A stretch of 25,878 bases of DNA from Acanthamoeba lenticulata (GCA_002179805.1 NAVB01001094.1:1-25878), one strand, 5' to 3'. Shown: positions 1-10,265, counted from the first letter of the stretch. Numbers and translations: made by a program. The notes: generated by a model from the sequence alone, not told the origin.

Positions 1-1660
1 TATAATAATAATAATAATGGAAAAATAAATAAAAACAAAAGAGAGGGACTGCACACCTTGAACTGCTGGCGTCGGACCCTGCAAGCCAGACTAACGCTCG
101 GCTAGCCTTGTTCGGAAACAACTGGAAGAGATCGTGTCAGATAGAGAAAGTGAGGAAGGGGTAGAGTGAGGAAAGAAGTGGAAAAAGGAAAAAGAAAAGA
201 AATGTAGGAGCCCTGTGGCACTTCAGTGCCCCACAGACGAGACCAGCCTCTCAACATTTGGCCGGAAACGCCCAAAGGGACACAAGCAATTTTGAACCCC
301 CAACTTCGCTTTCGCACACACCCCGGAAAGCTTCCGGGCACGCATCTTCGCTCTTCCGTGGGTTTACGCGGAAGCCAAGAGCGCTGGAGTGCTTATTTAA
401 AACAATAAAATAAAGAAATGAATAATAAAATGTAAAGACTTGTTGTTCATACCCGACGTAGCCTACAGTGGACCGGCCGAGGAAGCGCCCAATAGGAAGC
501 CGATTTAAATCTGAGAAGGAAATCAAGATTAGAAGATTGTAGCGACATCAAGAGACGCGAGCGCGTGGGGGTGAGTTTGAGCGCGCGCGTGTGTAACGTT
601 CGCGGAGTTTAATCTCCCACAGTGACAAAGTGTACAGGCTATAAAGTGGGGGCGACTGACGAGCAGCCGCCTCCCAGTCTGCAACCAATAACAAGTGGGT
701 AGGCGAGGTGGGGCGTGGTCAGAGAGGAATACCTCGGTCAATGAGAGAGCGGCACACTGGTCAGTCCTCGGAACCAACGAGGTGTTGGCCAATGGACGAC
801 AGCGCTGGCGAAAAGGCCTGAGACAAAGATGTCGAGTTAATTGAACGCCAAATCGTTTGTTTCTTACATAGAGGTAAAAACGATGACCATCATTTCGGCA
901 AAATGGAGTAAACATGGTTTTGGGGTTCATTCAACGGATATCAAATTTTGTAATCCCGCGGTCGTGGTGAAAGCAAGGAGCGAAACTAAAAGTACCTTGA
1001 GTGTGCCAAGGTGACTACAGCTAACAAACTCTTGACTCCGTTGCCATGACGGACCCAAGATGGTCAGCTGTTGGGCATGATTCTGGAAAACGAAGAGAAA
1101 CGGTGGTTAGGGCCAACAAAATAACCAAGAAAATAAAAAGAGACGACTGTAGTCCTTCAGCGAGTGTTGATCACTCGAAAAAGTTGGAATCACTTTGATT
1201 CATACTACTCCGGATTGGGTAATCATAAGGGGGCAAAAGAGAGCAGCAATCTAACCAAGGTCGGGCGTGCCATACCTTATGCAACAACTACCCAAGGTCA
1301 GTATGCAAAGCCTGCAGTTGCTTTGGTGTGTGGTTGTGCGAGCGTGTAGAAGAAAGAAGCAAGAAGACCCGGGCGGAGAGTCAAGCATAGGTAGTGTCGA
1401 CATCAATGCCATTAAGGAGGCGCGACCGCTTGTTGGAGAGACCAAGGCGCGGGCAGTGTGCACTCTCACCCGGCGCGGTGTGCACCCTGCAACCGCTTCT
1501 ACGGTGTGCTGAGGGCCGCCTGGCCATAGACAACAGCAAAAAGGGCGACAACGCCAGCCAGATAATTTCACTCGTGTGAAAAAAGGGAGAGGATACGACT
1601 CGCGAAGTCTTTTGTCGCTCTTGCCTCTCGACTCGCGAGGAGCCTCCGCGGCGGTGCCAC
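1..1660. other. Intergenic region, no gene recognised
   Basis: This stretch is more AT-rich than the rest of the window and starts with a TAA/ATA microsatellite. Open frames of up to about 150 codons exist on both strands (for example 529-930 and 1251-1703, minus), but their composition is rich in Cys, His and Arg without a recognisable domain, and no convincing chain of exons with matching phases could be built. A small imperfect hairpin lies at about 215-238. I see no tRNA, snRNA or transposon signature. A non-coding RNA or a poorly conserved gene cannot be excluded. Confidence 0.5.
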
Positions 1661-1664
1661 AAAA
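1661..1664 (-). terminator. RNA polymerase III terminator of the 5S gene
   Basis: On the minus strand a TTTT run lies two bases beyond the mature 3' end of the 5S rRNA, the usual RNA polymerase III stop signal. Confidence 0.7.
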
Positions 1665-1666
1665 GG

Positions 1667-1785
1667 AGGATACGACACGGTGGATTCCCGGGTGGTCGCC
1701 CACCCGAGTACTAACACCGCCTGGCGCAGCTTAACTTCGCTGTTCGGATGGGAAGCGGTGCTTTCTCCTCAGTATGGCCGTATCC
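1667..1785 (-). rRNA. 5S ribosomal RNA
   Basis: The minus strand reads as a complete 119-nt eukaryotic 5S rRNA, a large-subunit component transcribed by RNA polymerase III. The 5' end GGATACGG pairs with the 3' end CGTATCC to form helix I. The conserved loop A/helix II segment CATCCGAACAGCGAAGTTAAG and the GGGTGGGCGACC region near helices IV/V are both present, so the internal A-box and C-box promoter elements are intact. A TTTT terminator follows directly. Only one copy is seen, 75 bp from a tRNA-Lys gene in the same orientation, which indicates a dispersed gene rather than a tandem 5S array. The match to amoebozoan 5S is from memory and the species cannot be fixed from it alone. Confidence 0.93.
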
Positions 1786-1850
1786 ATCAGGATGATGACG
1801 CTCTCGAGAAGGGGTAAAGATTGATGAGGGCGGTGACAGAACGTTCCAGG

Positions 1851-1854
1851 AAAA
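1851..1854 (-). terminator. RNA polymerase III terminator of tRNA-Lys
   Basis: A TTTT run on the minus strand begins six bases after the tRNA discriminator end, a normal RNA polymerase III termination signal. Confidence 0.7.
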
Positions 1855-1860
1855 GAGATA

Positions 1861-1932
1861 GCCAACCGTGGGGCTCGAACCCACGACCACAAGATTAAGA
1901 GTCTTGCGCTCTACCGACTGAGCTAGGCCGGC
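1861..1932 (-). tRNA. tRNA-Lys (anticodon CTT)
   Basis: The minus strand folds into a full 72-nt cloverleaf: acceptor GCCGGCC/GGTTGGC (two G-T pairs), D stem GCTC/GAGC, anticodon stem CAAGA/TCTTG with loop CTCTTAA giving anticodon CTT, and T arm GTGGG/CCCAC with loop TTCGAGC. The internal promoters match: A box TAGCTCAGTCGG and B box GGTTCGAGCCC. There is no intron and no encoded CCA, as expected for a nuclear tRNA gene. It decodes AAG lysine codons, the preferred lysine codon in the protein genes of this window. Confidence 0.97.
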
Positions 1933-2366
1933 TGGTGCGGGGCAACCGTCGCCGTGGGGAGAGCGAAGGAGAGGCTGACCAACTCTGCTCCGTGTGCCGC
2001 CGTCTGCTCATAGAATGCACCCTGAAGGGCTGCAAGCGCTTCCTTCTCGCTGTCGAAACATCCACACCAACCAGCCAACAATGACAAGCCAGGTAACTTG
2101 GGGCAAGTGCCCAAGCGTTCGAGGTGCCCGAGCCAGTTGAGGTCGGCTGCACCACCGGCGGAGGTCACCCAGGCGATTAGCGTCGACAATCCCCTCACGA
2201 AGCGTTCTTATCCTAAAACACCCCAACTTTCGCCAGAAATGTCGTCATCTGCCGCAACGGGCAAAGACTAGAGGGGATCGTCTGCGGCGCTCATTCAGCA
2301 CTTCACCACAGCAGTACATACAGTACGACCAACCACAACTTCACCAACCACCTTGAATCAGCAAGC
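1933..2366. other. Intergenic region upstream of the orphan gene
   Basis: These 434 bp lie between the tRNA-Lys 5' end and the start codon at 2367. A minus-strand open frame of about 90 codons (1923-2198) overlaps the tRNA gene, has no methionine start and no recognised domain, so I do not call it. The last 140 bp should hold the promoter and 5' UTR of the orphan gene. Confidence 0.4.
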
Positions 2367-2992
2367 ATGAGCACCATGATGGAACCCACCGCTATCAAGA
2401 TATCCGGGCATGAGCACGCGCACAAGATCCGCTCCAAGCAGATCAAAGAGGACAAGTAAGCTCTTCGTCCTCATTTGTCACTCTGTTTTGTTCTTCCACT
2501 CCTCTCTGCCACTTCTTGTAAACTTATCGCCCAACGGATTCATGCAGCTACCGAGACGGCAGCCTTGCGGGCGAGCATGGCCTCGGCTTGGGCGTGACTG
2601 AGCCCATTGGCATGGCGGCCCCACTCTCGTCTTCGGCAATTGCCGACCCAGTCTTTGTCAGCGACGCCGCCCTCCCTCCGATGGCCGCCACAAGCACCGC
2701 CACTGCCACCGCTTCACGAGCACTGCCCGACTCCAGCGTGCTGGGCGGAATGACGACAACTATGCCGACCACCACAATGACGACAATGCCGCGTTCGGAG
2801 CTCGAGCTGCAGCGCATGGCCAAGCTGAGCGAGTTGGCTGAGGTAGCCGATAAGCACCTGGTCGAGATCACCACGCCCGAGGGCATCTCCATTAAGCCCA
2901 TCCGCGGCCACCTGAAGGAGGTGCAGACCATCCAGGAGGCCAAGACCCGCCGCCAGCGCCAGAGCCGAGTCCTTGTGTGCTCCATCCAGTAG
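2367..2992 (+). CDS. Hypothetical protein, 177 aa, two exons
   Basis: I do not recognise this protein. Exons 2367-2455 and 2548-2992 join across a 92-nt GT-AG intron (donor GTAAGC, acceptor ATGCAG) that splits an Asn codon; the join keeps one open frame of 177 codons plus stop. The start is the first ATG of MSTMMEPTAI. The N-terminal third is His/Lys-rich (HEHAHKIRSKQ). Residues about 60-110 are low complexity, rich in Ala, Thr, Met and Pro with a TTTMPTTTMTTMP stretch. The last 65 residues (ELELQRMAKLSELAEVADKH onward) look structured, predicted mostly helical, and end in a basic run KTRRQRQSR. There is no signal peptide or membrane segment. An AATAAA lies 23 bp after the stop. Codon use matches its neighbours, which supports a real gene. 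Confidence 0.7.
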
Positions 2993-3014
2993 TTTGAGAG
3001 CACAGAGTAAACCA

Positions 3015-3020
3015 AATAAA
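3015..3020 (+). promoter_or_regulatory. Poly(A) signal AATAAA of the orphan gene
   Basis: A canonical AATAAA sits 23 bp after the stop at 2992 and only 24 bp before the next start codon at 3045, so the 3' end of one transcription unit nearly touches the start of the next. Confidence 0.55.
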
Positions 3021-3044
3021 AAAGAATATCCAAATATATTTTCT

Positions 3045-4529
3045 ATGAGCACACTGGAACGCCTGGTGGCTCAGCAAGGGTTTGCTGTCGTAGACGGCGG
3101 GCTTGCCACGGAGCTGGAACGTCTTGGCGCTGATCTCAATGGTCTTTGCCCAAAGATTTGCGCAGCGTTCCTCAAGTACTTTGATCAATTAATTGAATCT
3201 TGTTGCGTGCAGTGCAGACCCACTGTGGTCAGCTCGCTTGCTGCTGCCGGACACAAGCGAAGCGTCTTGCACGAATGGAGCTGAGCTGATCAAGGCCGTG
3301 CACCGGGCCTACCTCGAGGCCGGGGCCGACGTCGTGATCACGGCCTCCTACCAGGCCTCGGTTGAGGGCTTCCGGCGGCGCGGCCTCAACGAAGCCGACG
3401 TCGGCCGCCTCTTCCGGCGCACCCTTGAGCTCGCTCACGAGGCGCGCAGTGAGTTCTGGGCCGACAAGACACGAAGGCGCGACCGCGCGTGGCCCCTAGT
3501 GGCCGCCTCCATCGGGCCCTACGGTGCGCGTGCGGTTCTTCGCGTGTTGCGTATTTCGCGACGGCTCACGCACGCTGCACACACACACAGGCGCCATCCT
3601 GCACGACGGGAGCGAGTACCGGGGTGACTACGGGGCGACGATGACCGAGGACGAGCTCGTGGCATTCCACCTCCCGCGTGTCCGCCACTTGCTGGCGGAT
3701 CCGGCGCTCGCGCCAGACCTCTTTGCTTGCGAGGTGCACCGCCCACTCGCATGGCACACACGCGCGTGTGCGAACGGCGCTTGACGCGTGTGTGCGTGTG
3801 CGGATATGTTTGTTTCAGACCATACCGTGCCTGGCCGAGGCCCGGGCGCTCGTGCGGCTGTTTGAGGAGCACTTTCCCGAGCAGCGCCTGTGGCTGTCCT
3901 TCACGTGCCGCGATGGTCAGCGCCTCTCGGACGGCCACGCCTTCTGCGACGCCGTCGCGCAGCTCCGCCAATCGTACCTTAGTTCTTTAGTCCTTGACCC
4001 AAACGCTTGCCCGCAAGCCGTCGGCTCACGCTGGTGTGGCGCCACTCTTCTGGGCCAGGCACGTTGTGGTCGCGTTGGGCGTGAACTGCACCGCTCCGAA
4101 CCGAGTCGCGAGCCTGCTGGCCAGCGCGCGCGAGAACACACAGGCCGAAGCAGGCAGCAGTAACGGCGGCAAGCTCCCTATGTTCGTGGTCTATCCCAAC
4201 TCGGGCGAGGGCTGGGACGCTGCCACGCAGCAGTGGACGCCAGCGTCGACACCCAGTGGCGGCAAACACGACGGCAGCGCGCATGATGAAGATGACGACC
4301 TGGTGGCGACCTGGTTCGGCCTTGGTGCGCGCGTAATCGGCGGCTGCTGCCGCACCACACCAGGTTCGTCGTTTCTTTCTCTGCTCCACAGCCGACAAGT
4401 TGAAGCGCTGACGTCAGCAAACAAATGGGATGCGCAGACGACATCGCACGCATCCGGCGCACCTTGCGGAGTCTGGTGATTGACGCTTGCTCTCCTGCAG
4501 CACCGCCATTGGCACCAATTAGCCCGTGA
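3045..4529 (+). CDS. Homocysteine S-methyltransferase
   Basis: Predicted cytosolic enzyme that transfers a methyl group (in this family usually from S-methylmethionine or S-adenosylmethionine) to homocysteine to give methionine. Six exons, 3045-3141, 3218-3523, 3591-3733, 3819-3973, 4059-4363 and 4438-4529, join in phase through GT-AG introns of 67-85 nt to 365 codons. The family TIM-barrel signatures follow in order: [75 protein letters not shown]. The zinc/homocysteine-binding cysteines are Cys244 (GVNCTAP) and Cys330-Cys331 (GGCCRTTP). Length is near the family norm (310-350), with an acidic His/Asp insertion before the last cysteines and a short Pro-rich tail. Betaine-dependent enzymes share the same cysteines, but the [10 protein letters not shown] and GDYG signatures point to the MHT/YagD-type group. 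The start is fixed by alignment to family N termini. Confidence 0.93.
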
Positions 4530-4853
4530 TGATCATCAGCAACCACACCACATGTTCTTCAACCACACCAACTCCGGATCGGCACAACTGTCACAACTTG
4601 CCCACTCACAGTTAATGTTGGGTGTTTTAGGTCCGTTGCTTTTAGGCAACATCTTACCAATCACAAGCCTTGCATGTGAAAGTGGGGGAGTTAAGGGCCG
4701 ACGAATTTTCCTACTGGCTGACGGGCCTTTAGATACCCAATCGGGACATGCGACGTAAACCTCCGTCCACGACGAATACAAGAAAGCTCTGTCCTTCAAG
4801 GTCGCACTTTCATTCGTACCCACCACCCACGTAGTACACCTACCTACTGCACT
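4530..4853. other. Intergenic region between methyltransferase and GH-like gene
   Basis: No coding region is seen in these 324 bp. The first part must hold the 3' UTR of the methyltransferase gene, although no AATAAA is visible, and the second part the promoter and leader of the GH-like gene. Confidence 0.5.
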
Positions 4854-7800
4854 ATGCATGGCTCTGCGCGCCGAGGTGCCTCGGTCGCCGGGCTGCTGGT
4901 GAGCGCCCTCTTCTTGCTGGTGATCAGCGCGCCCGTGCACACCGAGGCCGCCGTGAAGCAGGCCCAGTCGGCCGAGCTTTTCGCCGACAGCGTGTGCTTC
5001 AACACCCACTTTGGCTACACCAACACGGCCTGGGGCCTCAACCACACGCGGCTGCTCGAGCTGCTGGACCAGGCCGGCATCCGCAACATCCGCGACGGCT
5101 ACAGCCCCATAGGCCTCCGGCTCGCGGCCAAGGGCATCAAGATGAACTACGGCCTTGCCGAGCTACCGTGGAACACCGACAGCAACATCGCGACCACTCG
5201 CCAATTCATCCAGTCGGTGAAGGATCTCATCAATAGCGGCGTCCTGATCGACGCCATCTTGAGCGTCAACGAGCCCGATCTCATGTGGGCGCAGCCACAG
5301 AAGAACATTGTACGTCCTCTTCTGCCGAGCTCTCCTGGTGGTGCAAGTTTGCAGAATCAGAGCCGCATACACCACAACGATGATAGCGTCCACCAAGAAG
5401 TCTTGCTAATTACTCTTTATGGATCAGAGGTACAATGGAAAGGGCTTCCCGCAGGGGCCTATCGAGTACATGCGCGACCTCTACACCCTCATCCGCGCCG
5501 ACCCGTTCTTCAACGACCGGTGGGTGATCGGCATGCCGCTGGCCAACGTGGCCGTGCTACCGGCCAACTGCTGCAGCCAGTGGATGGACTTTGCAGACAT
5601 GCATCCGTACCCGTTCGACGGCAACTATCTGGCAGAGACGTGGGAGACCTACGCCACAATCTACCGCTACTTCTACTTCAGCAACCAGGTTTGTCTTTTT
5701 TCTTTTTTCTTCTTTCTTTTTTCTTTTTTGCTTCTGTAGAATCGTGTAGAAGAAGACGATGGTGACCCTTTGCTTCCTCTCTTCGCCGTCCAGCCGTCGG
5801 TCAACCTGGACCAGTTCCCGCAGGCATGGACCAAGGCCAAGGCCTATTACCCCAACAAGCCCTGGTTCGTCACTGAGACGGGCTACCCGACCGAGACGGG
5901 CGCCACCTCGATCCGCGCCCAGGGGCTCTACACCAACCGCATCTTCACCGAGTACTTCCGCCTCGGCATCCGCCGCACCTGTGTCTACGCCTTCCTCAAC
6001 GACCACGACCAGCCTGCCGATCATGAGTCCAACTTTGGCATCCTCTTCGCCAACTACACGGCCAAGCCGAGCTACAACGCACTCAAGAACCTCATGAGCC
6101 TCGTCCGCAGCGACTGGGCTCCGTCGGCCTCGCAACTGCGCCCGCCCACCTACGCGCTGGCCTCGCTTGACTTCAGCCTCACAGTGAGCCCCGTAGACAC
6201 CTACACGAGGGTGGACTACGTGCACCACTTGCTGCTGCAGAAGCCCAACGGGACGCTGCTGCTGCTCGTGTGGCACGAGATCTCGGCCGAGGACGTGGCT
6301 TCGAGGCGCCAGATCTTCCCGCCCAAGATGCCGACTCTGCTGACGTTGCCGCCAAAGTACAACGTGCGCGTCTATGCGCCCAATGATGGGCCAGGCCTGA
6401 GCGGAGGCTACACAGCGGATGGGAAGTCGAGTTACAGCCTCGTGTCGAGCATCTCACTGCTGGTGCCTGATCACGTCATCGTGCTTGCCTTGGATTTGGC
6501 GCCTTCCACGCCTTCGCCGTCGCCTACACGCTCGCCCGCTGCTTCGCCGAGCCGTTCGCCGATCGCCTCGCCCACTCGCACGCCCAGCGCGACGCCCTCG
6601 CGCAGCCCCGCGGCCTCACCCAGCCAAACACCCTCGCGCAGTCCAGCGGCCTCGCCCAGCACGACGCCCTCTCGTAGCCCGGCGGCCTCGCCCACCAGCT
6701 CACCCTCACGCAGCCCCGCCGCCTCGCCCACTGGCTCGCCTTCGCGCAACCCGGTGGCCTCGCCCACGAGCACACCTTCACGCAGCCCCGCCGCCTCGCC
6801 CAGTGTTTCTTCGCTGGTAGTGGCATCGCCGAGCGCTTCTCCGGTGCCGTCGCCAACGGGCGTGCAGGCCCAGTCGGCCGAGCTGTTTGCCGACAGCGTG
6901 TGCTTCAACACACACTTTGGCGTGGCCGGCACAGCGTGGACGACCAACCAGGCCCAGCTCGTGCAGATGCTGGCCGACGCCGGCGTGCGGAGCGTGCGCG
7001 AGAGCAACCTGGCCGTGGGAGCGACGCTGGCGGCCAAGGGCATCAAGCTCAACTACGGGCCAGCCGAGCTGCCGCTCAACACCGACAGCAACATCGAGAC
7101 GACGAGGCAGATCGTGCAATCGATCAAGCAGGCGATCGCCAACAACGGCGTGCTCACCGACGCCATCTTGAGCGTGCACGCGCCCGACGCCGTGTGGCCC
7201 GCCAAGGGCATCGTACGTGCTCATCAATCTGATCGTTGATTTAATCATCATGTCGTTGTTGCTCACGGTGAACATCAACCCCACGACAATACAACGCAAC
7301 GCAAACCGCAGACGTACAACGGGAAGGGCTTCCCACAGGGGCCCATCGAGTACATGCGCGACCTCTTCACCCTCATCCGGTCGGACCCGTTCTTTGACGG
7401 CAGGTGGGTCATCGGCTCGGCACTGGCCAACGTGGCCCAGCTGCCGGCCAACTGCTGCAGCGCGTGGGTGGACTTTGGGGCGATGAACCCGTACGCTTAC
7501 GACGGCAACTACCTGGCGGAGACATGGGAGACCTACGCCACGATCTACCGCTACTTCTACTTCAGCAACCAGGTTTGTCTCTTGCATCGTTGTTTCTTTG
7601 CCTCTCCTGAACGTTGATGTACTGATGAACCACTCCTTGTCTGTGTGCTTCTCTCTTTGTCCTCCAGCCGTCGGTCAACCTGGACCAGTACCCGCAGGCG
7701 TGGACGCGAGCCAAGGCCTATTACCCCAACCGGCCCTGGTTCGTCACCGAGACGGGCTACCCGACCTACACGGGCGGGCCGTCGGTTCGCACGCAGGCGC

Positions 7801-10036
7801 TCTACATGAACCGCATCTTCACCGAGTACTTCCGCCTCGGCATCCGCCGCACCTGCGTCTACGCCTTCATCGACGATCGCAACGCGCCGGCGAGCCGGGA
7901 CGCCAACTTTGGAGTTGTGTTCGCCAACTACACGGCCAAGCCGAGCTACAACGCGCTCAAGAACCTCATGAGCCTCGTCCGCAGCGACTGGGCCCCATCG
8001 GCCTCGGAGCTACGCCCGCCTACTTACACACTGGCCTCGCTCGACTTCAGCCTCACAGTGAGTCCCGTAGACACCTACACGAGGGTGGACTACGTGCACC
8101 ATCTGCTGCTGCAGAAGCCCAACGGGACGCTGCTGCTGCTCATGTGGCACGAGATCTCAGCCGAGGACGTGGCGTCGAGGCGCCAGGTCTTCCCGCCCAA
8201 GATGCCGGCTGTGCTGACGCTGCCGCCAAAGTACAACGTGCGCGTCTATGCGCCCAACGACGGACCGGGTCTGAGCGGAGGCTACACGGCGGACGGGAAG
8301 TCGAGTTACAGCCTCGTGTCGAGCATCTCCCTGCTTGTGCCTGATCACGTCATCGTGCTTGCCTTGGATGTCGCTTCTCCGTCACCTTCTCCGTCGGCCA
8401 CCGCCTCGCCCAGCGCGACGCCCTCGCGCAGCCCGGCGGCCTCGCCCACTCGCACGCCCAGCGCGACGCCTTCACGCAGCCCGGCGGCCTCGCCCAGCGC
8501 GACGCCTTCGCGCAGCCCCGCGGCATCGCCGAGCGCTTCTCCGGTGCCATCGCCAACGGGCGTGCAGGCCCAGTCGGCCGAGCTGTTTGCCGACAGCGTG
8601 TGCTTCAACACGCACTTTGGCGTGGCCGGCACAGCGTGGACGACCAACCAGGCCCAGCTCGTGCAGATGCTGGCCGACGCCGGCGTGCGGAGCGTGCGCG
8701 AGAGCAACCTGGCCGTGGGCACGACGCTGGCGGCCAAGGGCATCAAGCTCAACTATGGCGTTGACGAGCTGCCGCTCAACACCGACAGCAACATCGAGAC
8801 GACGAGGCAGATCGTGCAGTCCCTTAAACAGGCGATCACCAACAACGGCGTGCTCACCGATGCTGTTCTGAGCGTGCACGCGCCCGACGCCGTGTGGCCT
8901 GCCAAGGGCATCGTACGTTGTCGTCATGATCAACTCAATCACTGAGACCGGCATGTCTTTGTTGCTCACCAGTCATAACACTTCCCAAACTACAGACGTA
9001 CAACGGGAAGGGCTTCCCACAGGGACCCATCGAGTACATGCGCGACCTCTTCACCCTCATCCGGTCGGACCCGTTCTTTGACGGCAGGTGGGTCGTCGGC
9101 TCGGCGCTGGCCAACGTGGCCCAGCTGCCGGCCAACTGCTGCAGCGCGTGGGTGGACTTTGGGGCGATGAACCCGTACGCTTACGACGGCAACTACCTGG
9201 CGGAGACGTGGGAGACCTACGCCACGATCTACCGCTACTTCTACTTCAGCAACCAGGTTCATTTCTACCTTCTCTTGCGTCGTCGTTGTTAATGCTGATA
9301 ACGACTAACTATTCCTATCTAGCCATCGGTCAACCTGGACCAGTACCCGCAGGCGTGGACGCGAGCCAAGGCCTATTACCCCAACCGGCCCTGGTTCGTC
9401 ACCGAGACGGGCTACCCGACCTACACGGGCGGGCCGTCGGTTCGCACGCAGGCGCTCTACATGAACCGCATCTTCACCGAGTACTTCCGCCTCGGCATCC
9501 GCCGCACCTGCGTCTACGCCTTCATCGACGATCGCAACGCGCCGGCGAGCCGGGACGCCAACTTTGGAGTTGTGTTCGCCAACTACACGGCCAAGCCGAG
9601 CTACAACGCGCTCAAGAACCTCATGAGCCTCGTCCGCAGCGACTGGGCCCCGTCGGCTTCCCAACTGCGCCCGCCCACCTACGCGCTGGCCTCGCTCGAC
9701 TTCAGCCTCACAGTGAGCCCCGTAGACACCTACACGAGGGTGGACTACGTGCACCATCTGCTGCTGCAGAAGCCCAACGGGACGCTGCTGCTGCTCGTGT
9801 GGCACGAGATCTCGGCCGAGGACGTGGCTTCGAGGCGCCAGGTCTTCCCGCCCAAGATGCCGGCTGTGCTGACACTGCCGCCAAAGTACAACGTGCGCGT
9901 CTATGCGCCCAACGACGGACCGGGTCTGAGCGGAGGCTACACGGCAGATGGGAAGTCGAGTTACAGCCTCGTGTCGAGCATCTCACTGCTGGTGCCCGAC
10001 CACGTCATCGTGCTTGCCTTGGATAGAGTGAGTTGA
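4854..10036 (+). CDS. Secreted three-module glycoside-hydrolase-like protein
   Basis: Large secreted protein (1538 aa) with a signal peptide (hydrophobic core about residues 11-27) and three tandem copies of a TIM-barrel glycosidase-like module plus a C-terminal beta-rich segment, joined by Ser/Pro-rich linkers. Exons: 4854-5309, 5428-5688, 5794-7212, 7312-7572, 7668-8912, 8996-9256, 9323-10036; all introns are phase 0 and lie at the same two positions in every module. Module 1 (about 36-473) keeps clan-A-like residues: acid/base candidate Glu140 (SVNEPD), Asp209/His211 (DMHPYP) and nucleophile candidate Glu267 (TETGYP). In modules 2 (597-1033) and 3 (1099-1535) the first becomes Ala702/Ala1204 (HAPD) and the second AMNPYA, while TETGYP stays (Glu827, Glu1329). 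The substrate is unknown; a wall polysaccharide is an inference. The 3' end is uncertain: GTGAGT at 10028 could splice to 10124, ending at TAA 10217-10219 and adding about 30 residues. Confidence 0.88.
4959..6495 (+). repeat. GH-like module 1 (catalytic residues intact)
   Basis: First copy of the tandem unit, beginning QAQSAELFADSVCFNTHFG and ending HVIVLALD. It is the most diverged of the three copies and the only one with NEPD, DMHPYP and TETGYP all present. It is interrupted by introns 5310-5427 and 5689-5793. Confidence 0.9.
6496..6864 (+). repeat. Ser/Pro-rich linker 1
   Basis: Encodes about 123 residues built from degenerate repeats of the type TPSRSPAASPT, with Ser or Thr before nearly every Pro and an Arg about every 12 residues. 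It separates modules 1 and 2 and should be extended and O-glycosylated. Repeat number differs from the second linker, as expected from slippage or unequal exchange. Confidence 0.9.
6865..8369 (+). repeat. GH-like module 2 (acid/base residue lost)
   Basis: Second tandem copy, with introns 7213-7311 and 7573-7667 at the same codon positions as in module 1. Glu of NEPD is replaced by Ala (HAPD, codon GCG at 7180), and DMHPYP by AMNPYA. Its coding sequence is nearly identical to module 3. Confidence 0.9.
8370..8564 (+). repeat. Ser/Pro-rich linker 2
   Basis: Encodes about 65 residues of the same SATPSRSPAASP repeat as linker 1, with fewer repeats, and ends with the same PVPSPTGV segment before the next module. 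Confidence 0.9.
8565..10027 (+). repeat. GH-like module 3 (acid/base residue lost)
   Basis: Third tandem copy, with introns 8913-8995 and 9257-9322. It shares HAPD and AMNPYA with module 2. Its 261-nt middle exon (8996-9256) differs from that of module 2 (7312-7572) at only four positions by eye, whereas the flanking introns differ in length and barely align. Confidence 0.9.
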
Positions 10037-10225
10037 GGCCAAGCACGCGCCTGTATTCTTAAAATGGTTGGCATAAAAGTGTTTCCCGCCATGTGCTTGC
10101 TTTCGTTTGTTTGTCCGCACGAGACTGCTGGCGTGTACGCGGAGGCTGGGGACATAGACGTGGGCGATGGCACCACTGCCATGAGCACGAGCCCTCCTCA
10201 CGAGAAGAGATGCAAATAACGATTA

Positions 10226-10231
10226 AATAAA
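10226..10231 (+). promoter_or_regulatory. Poly(A) signal AATAAA of the GH-like gene
   Basis: AATAAA lies 190 bp after the TGA at 10034-10036, or just seven bases after the alternative TAA at 10217-10219. The close spacing to the latter matches other genes in the window and mildly favours the spliced 3' end. Confidence 0.5.
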
Positions 10232-10265
10232 TATTTTATGATAGCGTTGATTCCTGCAGGTACGG

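Noticed and set aside
529..930. Minus-strand open frame of 133 codons
   Set aside because: No domain, coding-like composition or splice partners; AT-richer region without other gene signals.
1251..1703. Minus-strand open frame of 150 codons
   Set aside because: It runs into the 5S rRNA gene and has no recognisable protein features.
1923..2198. Minus-strand open frame upstream of tRNA-Lys
   Set aside because: It overlaps the tRNA gene, has no true ATG and could not be joined to further exons.
4854..10036. Three separate adjacent hydrolase genes
   Set aside because: Linker exons run in frame from module 1 into 2 and from 2 into 3, only the first has a signal peptide, and no stop or poly(A) signal lies between modules.
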